From NCBI GenBank assembly GCA_002426755.1, contig DINI01000028.1, forward strand, positions 62,739 to 113,435: 50,697 nt of DNA, written 5' to 3'. The position numbers and the translations under genes are program-made. The notes beneath the pieces were generated by a model. The model had not been told where the DNA came from and made no database searches. It worked only from the letters and a program-made list of their open reading frames with translations. Shown here one piece after another: positions 8,251 to 16,004 of the stretch (positions within the stretch are counted from its first letter, which is position 1; every line of letters begins with the position of its first letter). This DNA is from Flavobacteriaceae bacterium UBA5544 (lineage in GTDB: Bacteria > Bacteroidota > Bacteroidia > Flavobacteriales > Flavobacteriaceae).

Positions 8251-8805
8251 CTAAAAATACTGCTTCACCTTGCCCCAAAACGTTGTTGGTTTAATCATAA
8301 ATTCCTGTTCCAGTTCTTCAAAAGATTTGTCAACGTAATTTAATTTATCAAACATTCTTGCACGAAGCAAATAAATTGAAGGCACAATTATTGCCATCAA
8401 GGGAACAAGATATATGAGTTGGAATTTATCAACCATAGCTATTTCATCATTAATTGTAGAAAATAATTGGTAAGTATACATTGCAATTGGCACTAAAAGC
8501 GTATGATACCACCAATGTCTACATGTGAAAAACCAAATGAATAATAATAGCAATGGCACTATCTTCATCATTGCAATCCAAATGCCAATTCTAGCACTTT
8601 CATAATATCCACTTTTGTATGTAAATAGAAACGTGTCCCAAACTTTTTCATCTGGCACATATTCAAATGAATAAAAAATAAAGGGAGTAGCAGCGATAAA
8701 TACACCGATGATACTCCCAGTAATGATTTTTCTAGAATAAAACTTTTTATCCGTTCGTGTTAAGTTTGATTCTTGCTTTCTCAATTTGTGTAGAAGATTG
8801 TCCAT
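8251..8805 (-). CDS. Unrecognised 4-TM membrane protein, C-x-W-W family copy 3
   Basis: 184 residues. Helix 1 contains ATPFIFYSFEYVP (compare MPFIFFLYNLAP in copy 2). Helix 2 ends with WFFTCRHWWYHTLLVPI, matching CKHWWR and CKNWWR of copies 1 and 2. Two more hydrophobic segments follow, then a short charged tail. Copy 3 lacks the long coiled-coil C-terminus of the other two, and its HWWY replaces the final Arg by Tyr. The ATG at 8805 lies inside the upstream peptide gene (8747-8890), in another frame, so the two overlap by 59 bases. It converges on the barrel gene. The function is unknown. Confidence 0.7.
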   Translation of the reverse strand: MDNLLHKLRKQESNLTRTDKKFYSRKIITGSIIGVFIAATPFIFYSFEYVPDEKVWDTFLFTYKSGYYESARIGIWIAMMKIVPLLLLFIWFFTCRHWWYHTLLVPIAMYTYQLFSTINDEIAMVDKFQLIYLVPLMAIIVPSIYLLRARMFDKLNYVDKSFEELEQEFMIKPTTFWGKVKQYF

Positions 8806-8890
8806 TTAGGTCAATTAAATTTGTAGCAGAAGCTGCAAATAACACTCCACCAAACAATGCAATCGCGATGATGTACTTTTTAGTTTTCAT
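8747..8890 (-). CDS. 47-residue secreted-type peptide
   Basis: A short gene read from ATG at 8890 to TAA at 8747-8749. The N-terminus is a clear Sec signal or membrane segment (KTKKYIIAIALFGGVLFAAS). The polar tail ends QIEKARIKLNTNG. The start is preceded by a TACATTTG -7 element about 30 bases upstream. The last 59 bases overlap the start of the third C-x-W-W gene in a different frame, which suggests coupled translation. Other flavobacterial genomes carry small peptides of this general form (MK-x-KKY start, short tail ending in a charged K-x-x-x-G), but I cannot name a family. With the 80-residue secreted protein, it is the second small exported product in the island. Confidence 0.6.
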   Translation of the reverse strand: MKTKKYIIAIALFGGVLFAASATNLIDLNGQSSTQIEKARIKLNTNG

Positions 8891-8922
8891 AATTCAAGGG
8901 ATTTAATTAATTAATTATAATT

Positions 8923-8930
8923 CAAATGTA
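8923..8930 (-). promoter_or_regulatory. -7 promoter element for the 47-residue peptide gene
   Basis: TACATTTG on the minus strand fits TAnnTTTG. Transcription would begin near 8916, giving a leader of about 25 bases. No clear TTTG is found at the -33 position. Confidence 0.45.
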
Positions 8931-8995
8931 CAATATACATTAGCTCCTACGATTATGAACAAATGTTAAAATTCATTAAAATCATCCTTGAATTA

Positions 8996-9012
8996 TTACG
9001 GTTTTTCCGTAA
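8996..9012. repeat. Short perfect hairpin TTACGG-TTTTT-CCGTAA
   Basis: A 6-bp palindrome with a 5-base spacer lies between the peptide gene and tsaE. The stem is too short for a convincing terminator. It may be a binding site for a dimeric regulator or the mark of the island edge. Confidence 0.4.
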
Positions 9013-9050
9013 AATACGTCGCAAAGCCTTTGGTAGAGGGCTATTACTGA

Positions 9051-9506
9051 TTATTCCAGTTTATGCAATTTTTTGCCATATTTATTAGTTAAGCTTATAT
9101 TTTTATTCAATTTGAGGGTTCTTGAATGGTCCTTGTTTAGAGTCAATTCTACCATATCCACATTTTCTGGAAGCAAATTCGGTATATTTTGAGACCATTC
9201 CATCACAATCCAATGATTGGAAGAAAGATAATCTTCTATGCCAAACTGCAAGGCTTCCTCTTCATCTTTAATACGATACAAATCAAAATGATACATTAGG
9301 TCATCGGGCAATTCATATTCGTTCACAATTGAAAAGGTTGGACTGCTAACAACATCCTTGCTTTTCAAAATTTTTACCAATGCCTTGACAAAAGTGGTCT
9401 TGCCAACTCCCATCGATCCATTAAGTAAAATAGTTTTAGTGGTCAACGCTTCCAAAACTTGCTGTGCAACCGACTCAATGTCTTCTAAATGATATCGTAT
9501 TTCCAC
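9051..9506 (-). CDS. tsaE: tRNA threonylcarbamoyladenosine biosynthesis ATPase TsaE
   Basis: 151 residues. TsaE is the ATPase that works with TsaB/TsaD to make t6A37 in ANN-decoding tRNAs in the cytoplasm. The Walker A motif GSMGVGKT is at residues 30-37. The family motifs SPTFSIVNEY (about 74-83), HFDLYRIKDEEE and the W-[S/E]-x-x-[I/L]-P region (VMEWSQNIPNLLP) all follow. The length is typical. It lies downstream of porX on the same strand, separated by a terminator-like hairpin. In flavobacteria I recall porX, tsaE and ald as neighbours; here the accessory island separates tsaE from ald. Confidence 0.93.
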   Translation of the reverse strand: MEIRYHLEDIESVAQQVLEALTTKTILLNGSMGVGKTTFVKALVKILKSKDVVSSPTFSIVNEYELPDDLMYHFDLYRIKDEEEALQFGIEDYLSSNHWIVMEWSQNIPNLLPENVDMVELTLNKDHSRTLKLNKNISLTNKYGKKLHKLE

Positions 9507-9567
9507 ACGTTCTTTAATAAATAAATCAATTCAGGGACAATAATAAGAATAAATTTTGAGAAAAACT

Positions 9568-9597
9568 AAAAAAATGCGTATTTCAACGGATTTTTTT
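9568..9597 (-). terminator. Terminator-like hairpin between porX and tsaE
   Basis: A 12-bp stem with one mismatch (AAAAAAATGCGT at 9568-9579 and ACGGATTTTTTT at 9586-9597) has a 6-base loop. Read on the minus strand it ends in a T-run, so it would end porX transcription. The A/T tracts make it work in either direction. Confidence 0.6.
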
Positions 9598-9609
9598 GCG
9601 TTTCAAGGA

Positions 9610-11163
9610 TTATTTTGGGTTCAAAACAACAAATGGAATTATCATTTCTTCTAAAGAAACACCACCATGTTGATAGGTATTTCTGTAATAACTAACGTAA
9701 TGATTGAAGTTGTTTGGATAGGCCAAAAATAAGTCTCCTTTGGCAAATATAAACGAACTGCTCATCGTAATGGAAGGTAAATGAATGGCTTTTGGGTCTT
9801 TTGCCACCAAAACGTCCTTTTCTTCATAGGTAAGGCTTCTTCCAGTTTTATAACGAAGATTTAAGCTTGTGTCTCTATCGCCAATCACTTTTGAAGGATT
9901 TTTGACATTTATCGTGCCGTGGTCTGTGGTGAGAATAAGTTTGAAACCCATTTGTTGGGCTTGTTGTATCATTTCCAATAAGGGAGAATTCTTAAACCAA
10001 CTTAACGTTAACGAGCGATATGCTTTATCATTGGATGCTAATTCTTTAACAACTTCCATTTCAGTTTTGGAATGGGAGAGCATGTCCACAAAATTATAGA
10101 CCACAACCGTTAGGTCGTTATCCTTTAAAGTCTTGAAATTCTCAACCAATTTTTTTCCAGATTTCAAATTGGTTATTTTGTGATATTCCGTTTTGAGGTT
10201 TTGGAGCCCAAGTCGTTTCATTTGGGCTCTTAAGAAGTCTTCCTCATGCAGATTTTTTCCTCCATCATCAGTATCATTTTTCCAAAATTCAGGATGTTTT
10301 TTCTCCATATCGCTTGGCATCAAACCAGAGAAAATTGCATTTCTGGCATATTGCGTTGCTGTTGGTAGAATACTGAAAAAAGCTTCTTCAGAAGTTTTTT
10401 TGTAATAATTGTTGACGACGGGTTCAAAAGCTTTCCACTGATCGTAACGCAAATTATCTATAACAATAAAAAGGGTCGGTTGACCATTATTCAATTCTGG
10501 AACAACTTTTTCTTTAAACAACCTGTGTGACATGATTGGCGCATCAGAACTGTTATCAAACCAGTCTTCGTAATTTTTTTCAATGAATTTCCCGAATTGG
10601 AGGTTTGCTTCATTTTTTTGGGATTCCAAGATTTCGGTCATGCCAACATCTTCTATATCTTCCAATTGCAATTCCCAATAAATCAATTTTTGATACAATT
10701 CAACCCATTCTTCATAACTGTTGACCATGGATAGGTCCATAGCAATTTTTCTGAATTCTTGCTGATAATTGGATGTGGTTTTTTCTGAAATCAATCGAGA
10801 GTGGTCTAAATTCTTTTTTAAACTCAACAATATCTGATTTGGATTCACAGGTTTTATCAAATAATCGGCAATTTTGTTGCCAATCGCTTCTTCCATAATA
10901 TATTCTTCCTCACTTTTTGTAATCATTACCACAGGAAGGTTGGCCCGTTTTTCCTTGATTTCATTCAAGGTTTCCAAACCTGTAAGTCCTGGCATGTTTT
11001 CGTCTAGGAAAACGATGTCAAAATTGGTATCATCAATGGTTTCCAAAGCTTCCATCCCGCTTTTGCAGGTGGTTACTTTGTATTGTTTTTGTTCCAAAAA
11101 GAGAATATGGGGTTTCAGCAAATCAATTTCGTCGTCAACCCAAAGAATATTTATAGTGTTCAT
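9610..11163 (-). CDS. porX: T9SS response regulator PorX (receiver + PglZ domain)
   Basis: 517 residues. The receiver domain occupies residues 1-120: acidic pair D10/D11 in WVDDEID, phospho-acceptor D54 in VFLDENMPG, T-K at VVMITKSEE, and the conserved Lys in YLIKPVNP. A helical linker follows, then an alkaline-phosphatase-fold PglZ domain from about residue 220 (VIDNLRYDQW, PTATQYARNAIFSGLMP, LTTDHGT). PorX acts with the sensor PorY in control of type IX secretion genes, and family members have been reported to bind zinc and cleave oligonucleotides. I chose the ATG at 11163 (MNTINILWVDDEID), the usual start; an in-frame extension of 20 residues to 11223 has no family support. The two T9SS cargo genes in this window are plausible clients. 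Confidence 0.93.
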   Translation of the reverse strand: MNTINILWVDDEIDLLKPHILFLEQKQYKVTTCKSGMEALETIDDTNFDIVFLDENMPGLTGLETLNEIKEKRANLPVVMITKSEEEYIMEEAIGNKIADYLIKPVNPNQILLSLKKNLDHSRLISEKTTSNYQQEFRKIAMDLSMVNSYEEWVELYQKLIYWELQLEDIEDVGMTEILESQKNEANLQFGKFIEKNYEDWFDNSSDAPIMSHRLFKEKVVPELNNGQPTLFIVIDNLRYDQWKAFEPVVNNYYKKTSEEAFFSILPTATQYARNAIFSGLMPSDMEKKHPEFWKNDTDDGGKNLHEEDFLRAQMKRLGLQNLKTEYHKITNLKSGKKLVENFKTLKDNDLTVVVYNFVDMLSHSKTEMEVVKELASNDKAYRSLTLSWFKNSPLLEMIQQAQQMGFKLILTTDHGTINVKNPSKVIGDRDTSLNLRYKTGRSLTYEEKDVLVAKDPKAIHLPSITMSSSFIFAKGDLFLAYPNNFNHYVSYYRNTYQHGGVSLEEMIIPFVVLNPK

Positions 11164-11200
11164 GTATATTTGTTTAAAGTTTAATGTAAAAGTTCCTAGT

Positions 11201-12424
11201 TTGAAAACAAGTAACAAACTCAAGATATTTAACGACCCAATTTACGGATTTATTACCATACCGAATGCATTGATTTTTGAATTGATAGAGCATCGTTACT
11301 TCCAGAGGTTGCGCAGAATTTCGCAAATGGGGATGTCATATCTTGTTTATCCAGGAGCTCATCACACTCGTTTTCATCATGCGATGGGTTGTATGCATTT
11401 AATGCAAAAAGCAGTTGATGTCCTTCGTTTTAAGGGTGTTGTGATTTCGGATGATGAAGAAATTGCTTTATATGTTGCTATTTTATTGCATGATATAGGA
11501 CATGGACCTTTTAGTCATGCCATGGAACATAGCATTGTTAATGGGGTCTCTCATGAAGCAATTTCGCTCAAATTCATGGAAAAGCTGAATGATGAATTTA
11601 ACGGAAGTTTAACGCTAGCGATTCAAATCTTCAAATGTGAATACCATAGAAAATTTATGTGCCAGCTCATATCTAGTCAGTTGGATATGGACAGGGCAGA
11701 TTATTTGAAACGGGACAGTTTTTATACAGGGGTGGCGGAAGGTAACATCAATAGCGAACGTATAATCACTATGTTGAATGTCGTTGATAATGAACTGGTC
11801 ATTGAGGAAAAGGGCATCTATAGTGTAGAGAAGTTTCTGGTGGCAAGACGGCTGATGTATTGGCAAGCATACCTTCATAAAACAAGTTTGGTGGCCGAAC
11901 AGCTTTTGATGCGCGTCTTGCAAAGAGCAAAAGAATTGAGTACAAAAGGTGTAGAATTGAAAGCGAGCAATGCTTTGGGATATTTTTTAAACAACCAAAT
12001 TACTCTCGATAATTTTGATGATGACATCCTTGAACAATTCTCAAAATTAGATGATTACGATATTGTCTCTGCAATGAAGGAGTGGCAATACTGTGATGAT
12101 TTTGTGTTGAAAAATTTGTCGGACATGATTATCAATCGGGACTTATTAAAAATAAAGCTAAAGAACAAAAAGATAAAACTTGAATCTAAAGAAAAGCATC
12201 TGAAAAAACTGATGCATAAATATGATATCTCAATTGAAGAAGCAGAATATTTTGTTTTTATGGGAGAAATTTCAAATCAGGCATATCAACATGATGTGCA
12301 GCAAATCAAAATTTTGCATAAAACAGGGAGGATAGAGGAAATTATAAAGGCTTCTGACCAACTGAATCTAAAAGCACTATCAAAACCTGTCACAAAATAT
12401 TATATCTGTTATCCGAAGAATTAA
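11201..12424 (+). CDS. HD-domain phosphohydrolase (dNTPase-like)
   Basis: 407 residues from TTG at 11201 (LKTSNKLKIFNDPIYGF). An ATG at 11162 is in frame but adds 13 unlikely residues and overlaps the divergent porX start (CATG). The HD superfamily metal site is visible: H in HHTRFHHAMG, HD in LLHDIGHGPFSHAMEH, and D in QLDMDRADYLKRDS. The family is the SAMHD1/YdhJ-like cytosolic HD hydrolases, which act on dNTPs or related nucleotides; the exact substrate is not known for this clade. The C-terminal third is helical and Lys-rich. It is divergent from porX with under 40 bases between the start codons, so the promoters must overlap. It is a conserved neighbour of lpxD in flavobacteria. Confidence 0.85.
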   Translation: MKTSNKLKIFNDPIYGFITIPNALIFELIEHRYFQRLRRISQMGMSYLVYPGAHHTRFHHAMGCMHLMQKAVDVLRFKGVVISDDEEIALYVAILLHDIGHGPFSHAMEHSIVNGVSHEAISLKFMEKLNDEFNGSLTLAIQIFKCEYHRKFMCQLISSQLDMDRADYLKRDSFYTGVAEGNINSERIITMLNVVDNELVIEEKGIYSVEKFLVARRLMYWQAYLHKTSLVAEQLLMRVLQRAKELSTKGVELKASNALGYFLNNQITLDNFDDDILEQFSKLDDYDIVSAMKEWQYCDDFVLKNLSDMIINRDLLKIKLKNKKIKLESKEKHLKKLMHKYDISIEEAEYFVFMGEISNQAYQHDVQQIKILHKTGRIEEIIKASDQLNLKALSKPVTKYYICYPKN

Positions 12425-12482
12425 TTGATAACAGAAAGGAGTTAGGTTTAAAATGATGAATTTACAACTTCATATTATTCTG

Positions 12483-12537
12483 CAACAAACAACGCCACAG
12501 CCATCGGCTTAACAACAAACAACTCTCAACAAACAAC
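12483..12537 (+). repeat. Three CAACAAACAAC direct repeats upstream of lpxD
   Basis: Exact copies of CAACAAACAAC lie at 12483-12493, 12513-12523 and 12527-12537, spaced 30 and 14 bases. The tract is free of G on the plus strand apart from the first spacer. It would form an unstructured leader for lpxD or mark an intergenic repeat. A TATTTTTG element at 12558-12565 is only 6 bases before the lpxD ATG and has no -33 partner. Confidence 0.6.
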
Positions 12538-12571
12538 AATATATGATACATTTTTTCTATTTTTGCTTTTA

Positions 12572-13600
12572 ATGAAATTTACAGCAACACAAATAGCAGG
12601 CATTTTGGAAGGCGACATTATCGGCAATCCCGATGTTGAAGTTTCAAAATTGTCAAAAATTGAAGAAGGAACGGAAGGCTCTTTGACCTTTTTGGCCAAT
12701 CCTAAGTACAAGTCATTTATATATTCCACTAAAGCTTCCATCACCATTGTCAACAAAACTTTTGAAGCTGATAATGGTCTTACAACCACCCTTATTAAAG
12801 TTGATGATGCCTATAAGTCATTTTCAAAATTGTTGGAATACTACAATCAGATAAAAATGAATAAAAGTGGGATTGAACAACCGTCTTTTATATCAGAATC
12901 AGCAAAGTATGGCGAAAGCATCTACGTGGGAGCGTTTACATATATAGGTGATAATGTAAAATTGGGCAATAATGTTAAGATATTTCCAAACACCTATATA
13001 GGAGACAACGTTACTATTGGCGAAAACACAGTAATATTCGCTGGAGCAAAAATTTATTCGGAATGTGTTATTGGTAATGATTGTGTTATTAATTCTGGTG
13101 TTATCATTGGTGCTGATGGTTTTGGGTTTGTTCCCAATGAAAATGGAGAATATTCAAAAGTGCCTCAAACGGGTAATGTCATTCTAGAAGATTTTGTGGA
13201 TGTTGGAGCTGCGACTACGATTGACAGGGCTACCTTGGGCTCTACTATTATTAGAAAAGGTGTGAAGCTGGATAATCAAATCCAAATTGCACATAACGTA
13301 GAGATTGGCGAAAATACGGTCATTGCTGCCCAAACTGGTGTTGCAGGTTCTTCCAAAATTGGTAAGAATTGTATCATTGGTGGTCAGGTAGGTATTGCTG
13401 GTCATATCACCATAGGAAACAATGTAAAAGTACAAGCACAATCAGGAATTGGTAGAAATATCAGTGATAATGAGATATTACAAGGTTCTCCATCATTTGC
13501 ATATGGAGACTGGAATAAATCATACGTACATTTCAAAAACCTTCCGAAAATTGTCAAAACAGTTAATGATTTAGAAAAAAAAATAAATGGCAATAATTAA
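12572..13600 (+). CDS. lpxD: UDP-3-O-(3-hydroxyacyl)glucosamine N-acyltransferase
   Basis: 342 residues. The enzyme adds the second hydroxyacyl chain to UDP-GlcN in lipid A synthesis in the cytoplasm. The N-terminal LpxD domain (MKFTATQIAGILEGDIIGNP; FLANPKYKSFI) is followed by a left-handed beta helix of hexapeptide repeats ([I/V]G-[D/E]N-[V/T]) from about residue 105 to 320. The catalytic His is H241 in NQIQIAHNVEIG, equivalent to E. coli H239. ATG at 12572 is chosen over a TTG three codons upstream because it gives the family N-terminus. Its last 14 bases overlap lpxC-fabZ, so the two are translationally linked. Confidence 0.95.
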   Translation: MKFTATQIAGILEGDIIGNPDVEVSKLSKIEEGTEGSLTFLANPKYKSFIYSTKASITIVNKTFEADNGLTTTLIKVDDAYKSFSKLLEYYNQIKMNKSGIEQPSFISESAKYGESIYVGAFTYIGDNVKLGNNVKIFPNTYIGDNVTIGENTVIFAGAKIYSECVIGNDCVINSGVIIGADGFGFVPNENGEYSKVPQTGNVILEDFVDVGAATTIDRATLGSTIIRKGVKLDNQIQIAHNVEIGENTVIAAQTGVAGSSKIGKNCIIGGQVGIAGHITIGNNVKVQAQSGIGRNISDNEILQGSPSFAYGDWNKSYVHFKNLPKIVKTVNDLEKKINGNN

Positions 13601-14993
13601 GACAAATGTAAGGCAAAGGACCATTAAGAATGATGTATCCTTAACTGGAGTTGGATTGCATACAGGAAAAAATGTCACTCTAACATTCAAACCAGCTCCA
13701 ACCAATTTTGGATTTGCCTTTAAAAGAATAGATTTAGAAGGAACACCTGTTATTGAAGCAGACGCTAACTATGTTACCAATACGCAGCGAGGCACTTGCT
13801 TGGAAAAAAACGGAGTGACCATTCAAACATCAGAGCACGTTCTTGCAGCCTTGGTGGGAATGGACATAGACAATTGCATTATCGAATTAGATGCCGCAGA
13901 ACCACCAATCATGGATGGCTCTTCAAAGTTTTTTGTTGAAGCTTTACAGAAAGCAGATACAGAAGAGCAATGTGATTTTAGGGAGGAATATGTCGTTACG
14001 GATGTTGTTTCATATATGGATGAAGATTCTGGTAGCGAAATCATCGTAATGCCAGCAAAAGAATATCAAGTAACAACAATGGTCGATTTTGGGACTAAAG
14101 TTTTGGGAACACAAAATGCGACTCTAAATCATATTGGTGATTTTAAAGATGATATTTCAAATGCAAGGACATTCAGTTTTTTACATGAAATTGAAATGTT
14201 GCTTGAAAACGGATTGATAAAGGGAGGTGACTTGAACAATGCCATTGTATATGTGGATAAAGAATTATCACCAAAAACCATGGAAAAACTAAAAGTCGCT
14301 TTTAAAAAGGACTCTATTGCGGTAAAACAAAATGGAATTCTCGATAATTTGACTTTACATTATCCAAATGAAGCTGCAAGACATAAGTTATTGGATGTTA
14401 TTGGAGATTTATCATTGATAGGCATACGATTAAAAGGAAAGGTGATAGCAAACAAACCTGGACATTTCATCAACACACAATTTGCAAAAAAAATGTCTAA
14501 ACTCATCAAGAATGAGAGACGGAATAATGTGCCAAATATTGATTTGAACCAAGAACCATTGATGGATGTCAATCAAATTATGGATATGTTACCTCATAGA
14601 CAGCCATTCTTGTTGATTGATAAAATATTTGAGTTAACAGATTCGGGCGTTATCGGTTTGAAAAACGTCACGATGAACGAGCCTTTTTTTGCTGGGCATT
14701 TTCCTGGGGCACCAGTGATGCCAGGCGTTTTGATTGTTGAAGCAATGGCGCAGACAGGCGGGATTTTAGTATTGAGTACAGTTCCGGATCCAGAAAATTA
14801 TCTGACATTCTTCATGAAAATCGATAATGTGAAATTCAAGCAAAAAGTAGTGCCTGGAGACACCTTGATATTCAAATGTGATTTGATAACCCCAATCCGT
14901 CGTGGTATCTGTCATATGCAAGGCTATGCGTACGCCAATGGAAAACTTTGTGCAGAAGCTGAATTGATGGCACAAATTTCAAAAGTAAAATAA
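13587..14993 (+). CDS. lpxC-fabZ: Bifunctional LpxC deacetylase / FabZ dehydratase
   Basis: 468 residues, a fusion standard in Bacteroidota. Residues 1-310 are UDP-3-O-acyl-GlcNAc deacetylase, the committed zinc-dependent step of lipid A synthesis: zinc-ligand His in SEHVLAALVGM, EPPIMDGSS, the H-K-L-L-D ligand pair in ARHKLLDVIGDL, and the general acid His in KPGHFINTQFAK. Residues about 325-468 are 3-hydroxyacyl-ACP dehydratase: MDMLPHRQPFLLID, then the catalytic pair in GHFPGAPVMPGVLIVEAMAQ. Joining the two couples lipid A commitment with fatty acid elongation. It starts inside lpxD. Confidence 0.96.
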   Translation: MAIIKTNVRQRTIKNDVSLTGVGLHTGKNVTLTFKPAPTNFGFAFKRIDLEGTPVIEADANYVTNTQRGTCLEKNGVTIQTSEHVLAALVGMDIDNCIIELDAAEPPIMDGSSKFFVEALQKADTEEQCDFREEYVVTDVVSYMDEDSGSEIIVMPAKEYQVTTMVDFGTKVLGTQNATLNHIGDFKDDISNARTFSFLHEIEMLLENGLIKGGDLNNAIVYVDKELSPKTMEKLKVAFKKDSIAVKQNGILDNLTLHYPNEAARHKLLDVIGDLSLIGIRLKGKVIANKPGHFINTQFAKKMSKLIKNERRNNVPNIDLNQEPLMDVNQIMDMLPHRQPFLLIDKIFELTDSGVIGLKNVTMNEPFFAGHFPGAPVMPGVLIVEAMAQTGGILVLSTVPDPENYLTFFMKIDNVKFKQKVVPGDTLIFKCDLITPIRRGICHMQGYAYANGKLCAEAELMAQISKVK

Positions 14994-15039
14994 AAGGTAA
15001 TCCGTAAATGTGATATAATTTCATATTAACTGTATTATC

Positions 15040-15174
15040 TATATTTGCGAAGGCATTTCACTTTTGAAAAAAAATAAAGAAATGGACCGAGCAAATAGAA
15101 AAGAATGTAATTAAAAAAGAAATGGTTTTCATTTGCGAACACATTTCACCTTTATAAAACAATAAATAAGAGAA
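15040..15174 (+). promoter_or_regulatory. Duplicated promoter/leader segment upstream of lpxA
   Basis: Two related segments lie in tandem about 88 bases apart. Copy 1 at 15043 reads ATTTGCGAAGGCATTTCAC and copy 2 at 15131 reads ATTTGCGAACACATTTCAC. Each runs on through an A-rich tract to an AAATG start. Copy 1 carries a perfect -7 element, TATATTTG (15040-15047), and leads to a 10-codon reading frame (ATG at 15082, MDRANRKECN). Copy 2 leads to the lpxA ATG at 15175 and has TTCATTTG at the -7 position. This looks like a local duplication of the lpxA start region. Confidence 0.65.
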
Positions 15175-15960
15175 ATGAACCAACCTTTAGCTTACGTTCA
15201 CCCTGGTGCAAAAATCGCAAAAAACGTTGTGATTGAGCCATTTACAACTATCTATAACAACGTTACCATCGGTGAAGGTACATGGATAGGTAGCAATGTA
15301 ACCATTATGGAAGGCGCCAGAATTGGAAAAAATTGCAATATATTTCCTGGGTCTGTCATTTCTGCTGTTCCACAGGATTTAAAATATAAAGATGAAGATA
15401 CAACCACAGAGATAGGCGACAATGTTACCATTAGAGAATGTGTCACCATCAATAGAGGCACGACGGACCGAATGAAAACGGTCATCGGAAACAATTGTCT
15501 TATTATGGCTTATTGCCACATTGCTCACGATTGCATAGTAGGCAATAATTGTATTTTTTCGAACAATAGCACACTTGCGGGTCATATTACCGTTGGCGAT
15601 TTTGTTGTTTTGGCAGGAATGACTGCTGTTCATCAATTTTGTTCCATTGGTAATCATGCATTTGTAACTGGTGGGTCATTGGTCAGAAAAGACGTTCCAC
15701 CGTTTGTTAAGGCTGCTCGTGAGCCGTTATCTTATGTTGGAATCAATTCAGTAGGCTTACGGAGAAGAGGATTTACTTCAGATAAAATCAGAGAAGTTCA
15801 GGACATTTATAGAATTCTCTATCAAAAAAATTATAACAACACCCAAGCCTCTGAAATTATTGAAGCCGAAATGGAAGCGACTCCTGAACGCGACGAAATT
15901 CTCCAATTCATCAAAAATTCACACAGAGGAATTATGAAAGGCTATTTCAAATCCAATTAA
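15175..15960 (+). CDS. lpxA: Acyl-ACP--UDP-N-acetylglucosamine O-acyltransferase
   Basis: 261 residues, the usual length. LpxA performs the first step of lipid A synthesis, moving a 3-hydroxyacyl chain from ACP to UDP-GlcNAc. The beta-helix of hexapeptide repeats spans residues 1-185 (VHPGAKIAKNVVIEPF, IGEGTWIGSNVTI). The catalytic His is H118 in CHIAHDC, equivalent to E. coli H125. The C-terminal helical domain follows (RRRGFTSDKIREVQDIYRIL). It is part of the lpxD/lpxC-fabZ/lpxA cluster but separated by a 181-base spacer with its own promoter-like element. Confidence 0.96.
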   Translation: MNQPLAYVHPGAKIAKNVVIEPFTTIYNNVTIGEGTWIGSNVTIMEGARIGKNCNIFPGSVISAVPQDLKYKDEDTTTEIGDNVTIRECVTINRGTTDRMKTVIGNNCLIMAYCHIAHDCIVGNNCIFSNNSTLAGHITVGDFVVLAGMTAVHQFCSIGNHAFVTGGSLVRKDVPPFVKAAREPLSYVGINSVGLRRRGFTSDKIREVQDIYRILYQKNYNNTQASEIIEAEMEATPERDEILQFIKNSHRGIMKGYFKSN

Positions 15961-16004
15961 AACAACAATTTAGCAATATAAACGATTAAATATTAAACAC
16001 TATA

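Noticed and set aside
2461..9050. The island as a prophage or integrative element
   Set aside because: No integrase, transposase, phage structural gene, tRNA or flanking direct repeat was seen. The HTH gene alone is not enough.
10874..11200. An open frame continuing the HD hydrolase upstream, opposite porX
   Set aside because: It is the shadow of the porX coding strand. The HD family begins near LKTSNKLKIF, and the upstream part has no such similarity.
11164..11223. Extra 20 N-terminal residues for PorX
   Set aside because: The receiver domain starts MNTINILWVDDE at 11163. The extension lies in the start region of the divergent HD gene.
12558..12565. TATTTTTG as a leaderless promoter for lpxD
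   Set aside because: It fits the -7 consensus but lies 6 bases before the ATG and has no -33 partner; chance is likely in such AT-rich sequence.
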